This document shows positions 11,546 through 23,123 of a stretch of 64,000 nucleotides of DNA, piece after piece. The translations under genes and the position numbers were made by a program. The stretch is taken from assembly GCA_014871385.1 (NCBI GenBank), contig CM026427.1:6391909-6455908 (forward strand), given 5' to 3'. Each line of letters begins with the position of its first letter. Position 1 is the first letter of the stretch. The stretch comes from Ceratodon purpureus (taxonomy: Eukaryota; Streptophyta; Bryopsida; Pseudoditrichales; Ditrichaceae). The notes beneath the pieces are model-generated. The model was not told the origin of the DNA. It made no database searches and was given only the letters and a program-made list of their open reading frames with translations.

Positions 11546-14500
11546 ATGTCTGCAGTGGACTTGGGAGGTGATGATGAGTTTCACTACTCTGGCGAAGAAT
11601 CAGACTACGCATTAGAAGCTGGTGGTGACAGCGGGGAGGAGCGACATTCAAGCGGTAGTGATGAAGATGTTGGGCGTCGATGCACACTGCCGGGTGACTA
11701 TACTCCCCTGGAATTGGCACAGCGCCATCGAAGCCGGCCCAGGGAGACACGTCGAGGAGGATCGGCAGTGCAATGCTCTGGTCGCGGTGCATACGGGCAG
11801 AGCCTCCAACGAGTCGCTGAGGGAAGCGGAGGGGTGCGGTCCGCCTCGATGGGCTCGGAGGTGCCTGAAGGCGGCCTGTCGGCAGTGCCTCGACAGCTGC
11901 GGTCAAGGAGACTGCAAGGAGCCGGGACTCCAGAGCAGTGGCAGCGCGGTGGCAGTGTGGCCACCGTTGCTGGCATCAACCTGTTCACGAACAGAGCGCC
12001 CGGTTCTGCACCACTGAGACCCCTCCCCGAACCTACAGCAACCCCACACACCTCGCAGCAGCAAAGCCGCCCCCAAGTCCCACGAGTTAGAAGACGGCGG
12101 ATTCGGAAAAATGGCAATTGGACTGACGAGCAATTGCACATGGCATTGGCAGCTGTGGATGATGGGGACAGCATGCTCAAGGCGGCAAGGGTCCATCACA
12201 TACCTTATACTACATTCCGTAACTGGTGCTACGGAAGAACGAGGAGTCGCAAGAGAGGAGTGAAGGCAGTGCTCAGCCCTGAAGAGGAGTCCCTAATTGT
12301 CGATTTCCTAATCCGCATGTGTGACCGTGGATATGGGCTATCTCCTAGCGCATTGAAGATGAAGGTTTACGAGATAACAAAGAACAGGGTGACGCCCTTC
12401 AAAGACGGAATTCCGGGTGGCGGGTGGATGCGTTGGTTCAAGCACCGCCACCCTGAATTGACAATCAGAGCTTCACAGGGACTCGAGAGTGCCCGAGCAA
12501 AAGCTTTATGTCCTGAAAACGTTCAGTCACTCTATGACAACTTGGATGAGCTATACAACTTACACCATTACCCGCCCGAGCGCATTTGGAACTGCGACGA
12601 GTCCGGCGCCCAGGCAGGTAATGTGCAATCCTCTACACACAATGCATGGTTTAGTCTAAAATTCATGCCTATAGCTACGTTCCAACAATTAAGTAGAGTA
12701 CAACAAGGTGGTTCATTGTCGAAGTAGGGTCCTTACCTTAAACCTGCAGTACGTGAGTTCACGCCGCATGCTGCTTCTGCTTACAGCCCACACCGCAGCA
12801 GCTGCCCGTGATGGTACTGTAGCCTGATTGACGTAGCATAGAAGCTCTCCTAACAAGCCGGTTCATTGTCGTCGGCTGACCCTGTACCTGTAGCAGCTCA
12901 CACACAGAAAACTTCATCTTTAGAATTTTGTGGGGAAAGACATTACTAAGTACATGCTCATGACTGTAATCAATGGCTGCAGGTAAGAATGGTGGCGGGA
13001 TGGTTATCGCCCACACTGGAGCTCGCCGTGTTCAAACCATCGTCCCTAATCAAAGGGAATGGTTGTCAGTCCTAGCTTGCATAAACGCTGCAGGCAAAGC
13101 AATACCATCGTTTTACATTTTTCGAGGTCGGAGGTTTAGACAGAATTACATTCAGTTGTGTGAGCCGGGCGCGACGATGGCAATGCAACAAAGAGCTTGG
13201 ATGACTACATACCTTTTTTCTGTGTGGATCTCCCATTTTATTGCGTCAATCCAACAAACTTACGGCATTTCTCCCACGCTGAGGCACCCGCTCATCCTGG
13301 ACGGTCACAATAGTCATTGCACGTTAGAAGTTGTGAGGGCAGCGAAGAACGTCGGACTAGACCTCATTACCCTACCCTCTCACACCTCACATGCTCTACA
13401 GCCCCTAGACGTCGCAGTTTTCAAACCATTCAAGCAATTCTTTAGGGAGTATCGAGACTTCTGGATGTCTCGGAACATCAATCAGCCTGCAGGGAAGGAG
13501 ACGTTGGCACATTGGGTCTCCCTATCTCTCCGGAAGGCACTCACTGAAGCTAACATACAAGCTGGTTTCAGAGGAGCTGGTATCTACCCCCTAAACCGCC
13601 ACGCAGTTGACCGTTATCTGGTCCCTTCAGATACCTACGGACAAGAGGAGGGGGGAGGCGACAATGCAAATTCCAATGTACAACAGCAGGGGTTGGTCGG
13701 GGTCACAGAAATAGACGAGGAGGGGGCGGGGTTCACAGAGCCAATTGCTGCAACAGAGGGGTGCAATGAGCATGAAATGGAAGAGGAGGGGGTAGTGAGC
13801 GCCGAACCTGCAGGCGCGACCTCGCAGCAGAGCTTGACTGTATCCCCGATACTCAGACGGAGCATTTTTTTGTGAACGTCGATTACTCCGATCCCACTAC
13901 CGATTCAGATGTTGCTGGCCTCGACCCCGAGGTCACAGAGCCTAATTCGATCACCCGGTTTTTGCAGCTCCCCACATTTGCGCCCAGAGCAAGCACGAGA
14001 CGCAGGGACCCGATTGTTGACTTCGCCAAGTCCATTATTCTAACCTGCGACGCCTACGAGCAAGCAGAATTGGGCGTGAGGACGAGAAGGGAAAACGCAG
14101 CAGCGGAAAAAGAGCGACAGAAAATAGAAAGAGAGGAATCCAGAAAACGCAAGGCAGCCGAGAGAGAGGAAAACAATGCAAGAAAAGCAGCGGAAAGGGA
14201 AGAGAGCCTTCGCATCAAGGAACAGCGTGCTCAAGAGAAAGCCGCAGCACAAGCATTGAAAGCTGCTGAGAAAGAGGCAGCTGCCCAAGCAAAGGCAGCA
14301 AGGGCGTATGAGTGCGCCATCGCCAGGGCTGCGCAGGGCGCATTGCGGGGGCGCGGAGGTCGCGCATGCTCCGTATCAGGTCGCGCATCGCGGGCGCCGG
14401 AGAGCGTCGATGGGCATCAAGTCGCTCTCGAGACAGGGAGTTCACAAGCACAGGAGCACGCAGCCTTCGGCCACCACCACTTCAATCCTCCTGCTCCCCA

Positions 14501-14591
14501 ATTCGGGCCATTTATGCAGCCCCTGCACCCGAATCCCTTCTCCCTCCCGGGGGAGAGCACAATAAAGTGGACCACAAAGTGCAAAATGTGA
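11546..14591 (+). CDS. Pogo-like transposase (HTH + DDD), C-terminus broken by an insertion
   Basis: This would cut and paste the surrounding element. ATG at 11,546 follows an apparent splice acceptor (CTTCTGCAG). Exon 1 (11,546-12,617) has an acidic/Ser-rich N-terminus, a psq-type helix-turn-helix (GNWTDEQLHMALAAVDDG, about 12,115-12,230) and a CENP-B/Tc5-like DNA-binding helix (GWMRWFKHRHPELTIR, about 12,420-12,470). The first catalytic Asp is in WNCDESG. A 365-base intron (12,618-12,982) joins QAG to KNGGG in frame. Exon 2 holds LDGHNSH and ALQPLDVAVFKPF, giving a second and third Asp 35 residues apart. Exon 2's frame stops at 13,875. A second frame from about 13,820 to 14,591 encodes an Ala/Glu/Lys/Arg coiled coil that probably belongs to the same protein after a frameshift or missed intron. 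The last 15 codons come from the inserted TIR element. Confidence 0.8.
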
Positions 14592-15274
14592 CCACCAACA
14601 AGTGAATATGAAGTGTGCTGTTTTTTAAGGCTCAAAGCTGATTTTGAGCATTTTGGTGTAGTTTTTGAGCATTTTAGTCACTTTTTAGGGTGTCATAAGG
14701 TATCTTTTATACATCTTCATAAAAAGAACATCTTCAATTTTGACCACTAGTTCTAATTCATGAAAATGAACTTTTCCAAAGTCTTAATTTCTTCATTTGA
14801 AGCCATCTATTGTCTTTAGAGGATGTTTTTTTCAATTTGAAAAGCAATGTTCGGTGAAAAAAAACGCCCCAAAAGTTTCGTCGAAAACATTGTCCTGAAA
14901 ACGTCGGAACGACACTTTTAGTCCATCCGAGGTTCCAAAGTACTGAAACAGGTACATTTATATAACCCTATTTCAAAAGCGGGGTGCCTAGCGAAATTAA
15001 AAGTGATATCGGACAAAACCCTAAACCGTTATGTTCACTTTTCGAAACGAGTCAGTTCACTTTGTCCGAGTTCGACATCTCCGTTTTCCATCTTAAACTC
15101 CATGTCTTCTCCCGCCACTTTGGGACGTTGAAGTCCATCAAGTCTATTTTCGGTATTCCAAACTTAATCTTGCATCGACATAACGTAGATCCCACTTTCC
15201 CTAGTGTTTACGGAAGGGGCTGAAATTGGTGAAAAGATAAGCACTTTTTTGGTCCACTTTATTGTGCTTCCCCC
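14548..15274. mobile_element. Non-autonomous hAT-like TIR element, copy 2, nested in the pogo-like element
   Basis: Ends are CGGGGGAGAGCACAATAAAG and CTTTATTGTGCTTCCCCC. It is flanked by an exact 8-bp duplication CTCCCTCC at 14,540-14,547 and 15,275-15,282. The left ~260 bases match copy 1 at 6,765; the interior is divergent. No ORF of its own. Removing the element and one target copy places the transposase frame directly onto an open frame running to 15,593, which independently supports these boundaries. An 8-bp duplication suggests the hAT superfamily. Confidence 0.85.
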
Positions 15275-15970
15275 CTCCCTCCAGGTGCAGCAACGCTTCC
15301 CTCACACTTCTTTTTTCCTTCCGCCTCAACCCTCCCACCTCTCTCGCATTTTGATACCCGCCCATACTCTACGGTGCCCACGGCACAATTGCCGTGCACG
15401 CATTTCCAGTCGCACCGACCCCAACCCGAGCAAACCCCACGTCGCGATTCACACAAGGCGAAGGTGGAAGGAGCGGAGAGCTCTGAAGCGCTCGAAAGAA
15501 GAGCCGTTGCCAGGTCCAACGTCGATGGCGTGGACAGCAAGGACGAACATCGCGCGGGAATGGGTGTGCCGAGCTCTCCAATTAGGTGCCTAGTGGAGCA
15601 GTTCTCAGCATCACATTGGCCACGTCTGCGCGTCTGTGGTGACCGTTTTGGGTCACAGTCTGGCCCATTTTTCCCTTCCACATAAACATCATTTTTCGTT
15701 CACCAAGGTTTCACTTCTGTGTTCTCATTGTATTACTTTTGTGACGCTGAAAGTTACAGCTATAGGCTCTGACATGAGCACGAATGCGTCAAATCTTCCG
15801 AAGCACTTCAACATTTTGTATTAAATTCACAGAAGCAAATTTCAGGTTACAAATTTTTGCAACCCTCGTGAATGTCTATTTTGAATGTGCTTGTATTTTT
15901 TTTCGTAATTTATCACTGCCAGAAATACATCAGAATGCTTAAGGTGGCCCTTTTAGGACATCCTACCTTA

Positions 15971-16681
15971 GACGCGGAGGCGGGCGATGAGAGTTGCAGA
16001 CTGTTGCAGTTGTCCTTGTACTGCTTTACCGACGATTACACCACCAGCGCCAAATGCGTTACTCTGCTGCCCTGCTCCAGATGCAGCCGATGGATTCCCG
16101 CACCTGGACCCGAGGACCTCCCATATTTTCACCACGAATTCCTCAGACAGTCAGTCGGCCAGCTGCAGCTGCAGCTGCAATATGGTTACTGCCGATTCCT
16201 GCCTAGTTCGTAACTGATGACCACATGGGCACCCCACTTGCGCAGCTCTTCCGGATCCTTTGCGTGTCTAGGCTCTCGTACTGCTCTCAGTTGTTGCCTT
16301 AGCTTCTGCGTTGGTTTGAGTTGGACTTTGTGTCTGAGTTTACAACTAGTATATTGTTGTCTGTGATTTTGAGTACTAGAGTGTCTTAGCTCAGATAGAG
16401 GTATTATGTCAAGACGTTGATGTTGGGGATTCGGTGACCATCTTTTGAGATCATTGGGTTTGGTAGGCTTAGGTGGATTGGTTGATAGTTTTGTCAGTCT
16501 AGTGTACACATTTTGGACGAGAGGAGACTGGTTGAGGGCTCTAGTGGGTGTTGTGTTCTGGGATCTGAAGTGGTGGAGGTGGAGTAGGAGAGGAGGTGTT
16601 GAATCGTATTTGTTCAGGTTCTAGTGATCGGGTGTTAGGCTTTGGAGTTGTGGTTTTTGGGGAGTTTGGGGATTTGTGAAG
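15971..16681. other. Intergenic region and probable 5' leader of the C2 gene
   Basis: No supported gene. The right half is rich in G and T on the + strand, as expected for a leader or first intron upstream of the ATG at 16,682. A short run of CAGCTG repeats lies at about 16,158-16,177. Confidence 0.4.
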
Positions 16682-18703
16682 ATGCCTCACGGCAAGTTGG
16701 ACGTGTATGTGGAGGGCGCGGTGGGAATCAAAGATACCTCATTGTTAGGTTTGTAACTGGGGGCTTAACTGAGGATGATTGCGCAGTGAATTTACCTCTT
16801 GAAGAGCATTTTTTAGGGTAAAATGTGTATTTGCAAGGTTATGTTTGTGCTGTTTTTTTTGCATCGACAAGAGGTGCCAGGTTGTCAATCTTAGCATTAA
16901 GATTTATGAGACTAGAGTTTGAGGAGAAAGTAATGGTTGGGTGCAGGAAAGGGAAGCCCGTATTGTAGACTGACGATGGGTACTCAAGTGTGCAACAGCC
17001 TACCTGTTGAAGGTTCTCTCTCATTCCACTTCTTTCGTGAACCCGCATTGCTGATTTGTGAAATAACAATATTGCAAGTGGGTAGCGTTGTGTTTGGAAA
17101 AGTCACGCCAGGCGCCAAATGCCTTGCCAAAGAGCCTGTACATAAGTACATCTTAATTAGTAGTTGGAAAATCTGAACAAAAAGATTTACTGTCACTATG
17201 GGATGTTGATGCAGAGGGAGGAACGCATCCATATTTCAATACGCAATTTGAATTTAGTGTTGATCGGTCAACGCAGCATCTCATGGTCGCCATCTACAGC
17301 AAGAAAATCTTGACAGATGACGACCTTTGCGGTCATTGCACGTAAGGACCTCTAAACTCTCTGATTACTCCAGAATTATTAGGTCAAATTCAGACTCCAA
17401 ATGAGCGATCATAGAATAGCATGAGTTTGTTGATTATTGCAAGCATCATCTCACCAGGTAGACACCATGACTGGTGGCGGTGCAGAATTTACTTCAAGGA
17501 TGCCTTCTACCACAGCCATGTGGTTCCTGTGACAGAATACGCATTGACGCGCCCCTCAGGAAGACCCGGAGGCTACATCCGGCTCTCCCTCACCTTCAGA
17601 GCTCAACCGGTAAGCATTTCATAGCTATGCCAATTAGCTGCATGCCGCAATCAATTACTACACCTTGAACCTCCGGAATCATTACTCAGCTAACGATAAC
17701 GCCCACTTCGCAGAGACCACCAGCGCCAGCACCTGGTGCTTACGGCCCACCTCAACCGAGACCAGCTGCTCCTTACCGGCAACCACGCCCACCTGGTCCT
17801 CCACCGGGATCATATGCACCACCACAAGCACCTCATCACCCAGCTGGTCCTCCCAGACAACCACGCCCTCCCCAAGCACGTCCATCCCAGGCTCCATATC
17901 CACCCCAAGGGGAATATCCACCACAACAACCCCAGTATGCAGAGCCTCGGCGCATGGACGAACAATCGTCCGAGTCGAGTTCTCAAAGCTCAGACAGTGA
18001 TGGTGAAGACATCGGCCCTCCCGGACCATACCAGCCTCAACCACAGATGCAATACGCCGCTCGGGGTAGAGGACGCGTTGGGCCTCCTCCGGGCCGAGGT
18101 GGCCCCAGGCCAAGGCCGCCGGGGCCTTACATGAACCAGCCGGTGAGAGGGCCGGCTCCTCCTCCGCAGCAACCCGCGGTTAACAATATAATGGGTTCAA
18201 TGTTGCAAAACTTAGGCGGCATGATAGTGGGTGCTGCGGTGGGATCGATGCTGGGGTCAGATGGCGATGGGTCGGACTGGGGAGGTGGTGACGACGTCAG
18301 TGTTGACGGATCCTTTGGCTACGTCGAAACGGCGAGCTATGGGACGCTTGAGGATGGGTACTGTGAGGAGTCGGCGGCTGTGGTTGAAAGCTATGAGAGC
18401 TATGAGAGCTACGAGGAACGTGATGTCTATGAAGAGAGCAGTTCTACAGATGCCGCTGCTGGTGCTCCTGGAGGTGCATACCAACCTGTGGGATACGCTC
18501 CAGCTCCTGGACCTGGAGCTCGTGGTCGTGGACGTGCAGGGCCACCAGGTGTAGCTCGTGGCCGGGGGCCGCCAGGCGCTCGTGGAGGACCGCCGGGGCG
18601 AGGGCGAGGGCCACCAGGCCGTGCTCCGATGCGAGGAAGGGGACCCATAGCCAGAGGAGGACCACCGCCCATGCGAGGAAGAGGACCTCCAGCAGGTTAT
18701 TAG
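16682..18703 (+). CDS. C2-domain protein with a proline/glycine/arginine-rich tail (SRC2-like)
   Basis: Likely a calcium/phospholipid-binding adaptor. Exon 1 (16,682-16,748) starts MPHGKLDVYVEGAVGIKDTS, the first strand of a C2 domain. Exon 2 (from 16,947) continues GSPYCRLTMGTQ. A small middle exon was not resolved. Exon 3 (about 17,215-17,341) gives HPYFNTQFEFSVD and LMVAIYSKKILTDDDLCGHC. Exon 4 (17,486-17,609) gives IYFKDAFYHSHVVP and GRPGGYIRLSLTF, the last strand. Exon 5 (17,714-18,703) encodes a Pro/Gln-rich stretch, an acidic Ser-rich block (EQSSESSSQSSDSDGED), a glycine-zipper-like segment (GGMIVGAAVGSMLGSD) and a long GRGRGPPG-type tail ending MRGRGPPAGY. The C2 domain plus Pro-rich tail is the known SRC2 plan; the RGG-like tail could bind RNA or other proteins. 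Confidence 0.8.
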
Positions 18704-19514
18704 TTGTAGTCATTAGCAGAGAAATATTTAAAGCTAATTTCTATCTGCTCCAACCATATCACACATTCGAGGAATTCTGGGATCAGCAGAGGCTGCAGTG
18801 GAGGAATATCGACGTTGCAATCGAGACGGTGGGTGGGGAACATGCAGGGAGCTTCATGAAGGCACCTTCGAACGCATGGAAGCCAATCCCAAGTTTTCAG
18901 GAGATTGAACGTGTTGTGTTCTTTGGAGCATCCTTTGAACAGACTCCTGATGCTTGTCCTTTCAGTCAACAAGCCAAATGTTGTCGATCCGCCTCGAAGT
19001 GGAAGGCATTACTGGTGATCCGAATCAATCAATCAATCAGCTGATTTACCGAACGCTCAATTTCCAGTAGCTCGATTGTTGATGTTCAGTGGGTGTTCGG
19101 CAGTTCCTGTTATTGTTGAAGTTCCATTTCTGAGCCGAGAGTTCTATCTGTACTGTAAACTTACCATATCTATCAACCTCTATCATCGGCTCTTTCAGAG
19201 TCACCTCCAGCTTGAGTAGAAAAGGTTCTCGCGTCCTGTGTTTGTGGATCACTGATTCGGCTGGCTGATCGGTCGTAGATGATTCCAGCCTCTTTGTAAA
19301 GCCCAATAATTCATGTCCTCGTTCGGTGAACTTCTTGCAAAATTACTTGTTCCGTGTTGCAAGTCACAGAGAGTAGATTAATGGCTTCGACATTGTTCTT
19401 TGAGCTTTCGTTATCAATACGGCAGGAAGTGATCTAAGTATTTGTTAGTTAACCGATTTTTTTTAACAATCTAGCAAGTCGTATCACATTAATTGTATCG
19501 CCTAGTCGTCCAAC
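18704..19514. other. Intergenic region between the C2 and TPR genes
   Basis: No supported coding sequence. It should hold the 3' end of the C2 gene and the promoter of the TPR gene. A T-rich tract lies about 60 bases upstream of the TPR start codon. Confidence 0.4.
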
Positions 19515-22500
19515 ATGTGGCACGGTAGAAAGCAAACGCTTCCATCAGACAGGAGAGCCAGCACTCTCCTGAAGAAGCCTCGGGTTAAAAGACCCTCGTT
19601 ATATAAACGCTTCACCATAAGAAACCCGGAGCATTTCGAGGATGAGATCCTGCAGAGTGGCTTGGGGCTGCATCCCGACTTCATGATCCCCACCACGCCT
19701 CGGGGACTAGGGGGTAAGATGGTGCAGCTGGATGCGCTGCGGCTATTGAACATGGGCCACATCAACGAGCGGTATCACCAAGACTACTTCCACCCTCCCA
19801 AGCGAGACAGCGTGCTCCAAGAACTGGAACTCGAAGCGCGATCAGAGGAGCCCATCTTCCCTGTCAAACAAATCTTGAAGGTTGCGAGACACAGTCTGCA
19901 ACCGGTCAAGATTAAGCTCGATCGCACTCCTGACCCTAACAGGCGATCTGCATCTGCAATTGTTTCCAAGGGTGAGTTTGATTCCTCAGCCACCAAGGGT
20001 GGGTTCTTCACGGTGGAGCAAGGGATTGGCACTGGCCGAGCGAATTCGCCCACATATCAGGTGATCTCACCCTCTTTCCCGTCTGCTTTGCATTCTTAAA
20101 CCCAGGCTCTGCAGAATTCAATGATTGCATTGGACCTACGGTTAGGAAGCTTTGCGCAAAGGGGTGAATGTCCAGGAAAATGTTCTGATTGTTATTGCAG
20201 AAATGAATTATGAACAGAGAAAATGGTATTGGGAAGCGGCTGACCTTGACGAGGATCCCGTATACAATCTCTCTCTGGTGAAACAAGCTGGGATCAAAAG
20301 TACCGACGGCCAAGAGGTGCCGGGTAGGACCTGGCCTCTACTCAAGATTGATTCATTATAAACCGGAATCTGTTTGGGAATTCCTTTGCTTGTACATCAT
20401 TTCCATCTTTGGTCACCTCGTGGGAGTACTGACACATGATACATTTTCAACAGAACCGGATTCTGTGTTTTCACCTGTTGGAAAGAGGCTGAACAAAAGA
20501 GCTCAAAATGCCACTATCTGGTGACTGCCATGGCAGATACTATTTGTTGAAAGCTGTAGTATTTGAATTGCGTTCTTGAGCGTGATATTGTTTACAGTAA
20601 GAATCAAACACCCCACTCAAAGAAGGGCGACTTGGTTGATTGGCAGGAGTGATTCAATAAATCCCAAATCAAATGAACCTTTGAAATATGCTCCGTCCAA
20701 AGGAGTAGCAGATGCTCAACGAAAGGTTCATATGGAACTAATATTTGGGCCCAAGCCACCAGGAGGTAAGCCAAAGCAGCACGCAAGATCTTGTTCGCAA
20801 TCTGGCTTCGAAATAAGCTAGGGGAGTTTAATCAGATTTGTGTCTCTTCAATGCAACCAGATTTGTATCCCTTCAAACGTTGTGCACATGATTTATCCGG
20901 AAAAGTAGAGCGCATATGCAGAAAAGGTGTGGCCGATGAACCAGTTTTTGCGAATGACGCCACCCAAAGAGCTCCGTACCGTGGAAAGGATCACTCCAGA
21001 CCAACAGAAGCTGGATCTTCAGAAGGGTTTAGGAATAGGTAAGAAATCTGAACCCAGTTAGCCTCTGTAATTCTATTTCCATGTGTTGCCTCATTGTTGC
21101 TTGCAATGAAACTGTTACAGCCTGGTTGAGTACTGTTCAGAGATAGTCTAATTTCAAGCCCGATGTCAAATCAAGCCTGATGAGTATTCCTTACCTAGAT
21201 AGGAGCACAGCAACAAATGCTGGACTTCGGAACCAAAGCAGAGTCATTACGCCGTCAATTGGACCCTTCCAAGTGGAAAGAAGAAGGGAGAAATTACCTC
21301 TGCAAGGGCGTCTTGCATGACAATGCCCAGGTACACATCCACTGCTATAAAACTCTTGCACCAACATCACAACCTAAACTTGCAACACCTCCAGACATTT
21401 AACTCCATCACCTCAACCCTAAATCCATGACTCCTGCCCTCACATTCAAAAGAAACGTTGATGAGCTATTAGGAATATAACGAATCAGTTGCGATGTATA
21501 CGAAATACCTGGAAATATGTGAGAGGCTGGACGACGCCGATGGACAAGCGCTCGCCCACAACTTCATCGGCTGTGCGATCCAAGAAAAGGAAAACCTCAA
21601 ACTGGAACTGGTGAAGAGTGAGTCCGGGAAGAACCCAGTTCCCGAATCTTCAGTTGCTGAGGTACACTCCTTAATAATGCTCTTGATGAAGTTGTAACAT
21701 AATCCAGTCCAGATCAGCGGCTTCGTTTGTGAACATTATACAATATGGAGTAGCTTATGATCGAGATCAGCTGATTGCTTGTCTGTGCAGTATGAGAGAG
21801 CATTGTATCACCATAAGAAAGCAGCAGAGAAGAGCGGCATTGAGGGGCGGTTCATCTGTTACACTAATCTGGGGCTGCTCTGCTCAACGCTCTCCATGTG
21901 GGCCAAGGCTGCCAAGAACCACAAGGTGTGAGTTTAAACTGATAGTGATCAGTCTAACACCGGACTAAATTTGAAGGTGTGAATATTAACCAGCTCGCAC
22001 TGTTCTTGCATCTGCAGAAAGCGTTGAGATGTGCCACAGTTTTGGAGAATCCGAGGGGGCAATGTGCAGCTGTAGGAAATCTGGGCTTCCTTCTGTACAA
22101 GCGGAAGAAGTATGAGGCTGCCAAAGCTTGCATGATCAGGTGACAGTTGATCAAATGAATAAGTATATTTTCTGAATCTCTTTTCTCTGGGAGGATCTGA
22201 AGGTTTCTGTTTAGTTCTAGTTACAGAGAGAGAAAAAAGAAGAAGATAGGAAACGAGAGAGAGGAAAACAAGATGGTGAGATATGATGTGAGTCTGGGAG
22301 GACTGGGCTAATGAGAGTCACAAATTCACCATTTGAGCAAGCGTGATAATCGTTTACGTCTGTGGCTTCTACAGATACCTTCAAATTTGCAGGGTTATAA
22401 ATTTCATGCCTGGAATAGCAAGGGCACACTTCTACCTGGGTGATATTGAAGCGCAATTCAAGAGGTACTAAGTTCTTCATATCCTGTGCATCCGTGACGT

Positions 22501-22795
22501 TCCTGCTCCATATTATACTCATAGGAAGAGCTACCTAAGTTACAGTGAAGATCAGTAAACTGCATAAAACTCAGTCTTGCCAGGTATTTAACGCACTTGT
22601 GCTTATGATATCACGTGTAGGTATAAAACGGCGCTGGTCGAATTTCAAGATTCTTTTACTGCAGCTAAAGAGTGCAAGGACACAACAATACAAACTTTGT
22701 GCACGGTACAAATTGGAGTCTGTAAGGGATCTGTTCAGTTGAAGGAGTTAGCAGAAAATGTTGAAGCCCAGAGCATTTTTGGACCCGCTGAGTAG
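19515..22795 (+). CDS. TPR-repeat protein of unknown function
   Basis: Start at 19,515 (MWHGRKQTLPSD). Exon 1 runs to about 20,060 and encodes a basic N-terminus. Later exons are recognised by open frame and splice signals: about 20,200-20,325 (NYEQRKWYWEAADLDEDP), 20,650-20,766 (KVHMELIFGPKPPG), 20,926-21,040 (ELRTVERITPDQQKLDLQ), 21,204-21,330 (QLDPSKWKEEGRNYL), 21,475-21,660 (MYTKYLEICERLDDADGQAL), 21,791-21,925, 22,019-22,140, 22,393-22,464 and 22,621-22,795. The C-terminal half is a run of TPR-like helices: YERALYHHKKAAEKSG, CAAVGNLGFLLYKRKKYEAA and IARAHFYLGDIEAQFKRYKT. It ends AQSIFGPAE. TPRs mediate protein-protein contacts. I do not recognise the N-terminal region or a specific family; a ciliary or transport role would be speculation. 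Confidence 0.75.
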
Positions 22796-23123
22796 TTTTT
22801 TCGATTTGTGGTGAGTTCTGAGGCTATTGTGAGAATACATGGCAACAACAAAGTTTTGATACTTATTATGGTCATCTCGTTAGAGTGCCTATTTTAGTTA
22901 AAAAGGTAGTAGGTACAAAGAGTAACGATCAGTTGAACCACAACCATTTTCAATTTCTGGTCCAATTTGGCTAATAAGAGATCCTTGTGTTTACAAACTG
23001 AAAAGTCGTTCAATTGTAATCTGATCGAAGCAATGTTTTGAAAATGTCTTGGAGCTTGTGATGGCGGCCAAAATCTACCACGGTATTGGCAACACCTGGG
23101 GGCATCAAAGATGAATTCCATTT

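Larger units (their letters stand above)
10936..15968 (+). mobile_element. Complete pogo-like (Tc1/mariner) DNA transposon
   Basis: The 19-bp terminal inverted repeats are AGGTAGGATGTCCTAAAAG at 10,936-10,954 and its exact complement at 15,950-15,968. Both are flanked by TA (10,934-10,935 and 15,969-15,970), the target duplication expected for Tc1/mariner elements. The element is 5,033 bp, of which 727 bp plus the duplicated target belong to a later insertion (14,548-15,274), giving about 4.3 kb originally. It encodes one spliced transposase gene. Perfect ends suggest a fairly recent insertion, although the transposase is now truncated. Confidence 0.85.

Noticed and set aside
18427..18713. 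Minus-strand Pro/Gly frames over the C2 gene tail
   Set aside because: Shadows of the Gly/Arg/Pro repeat on the coding strand.
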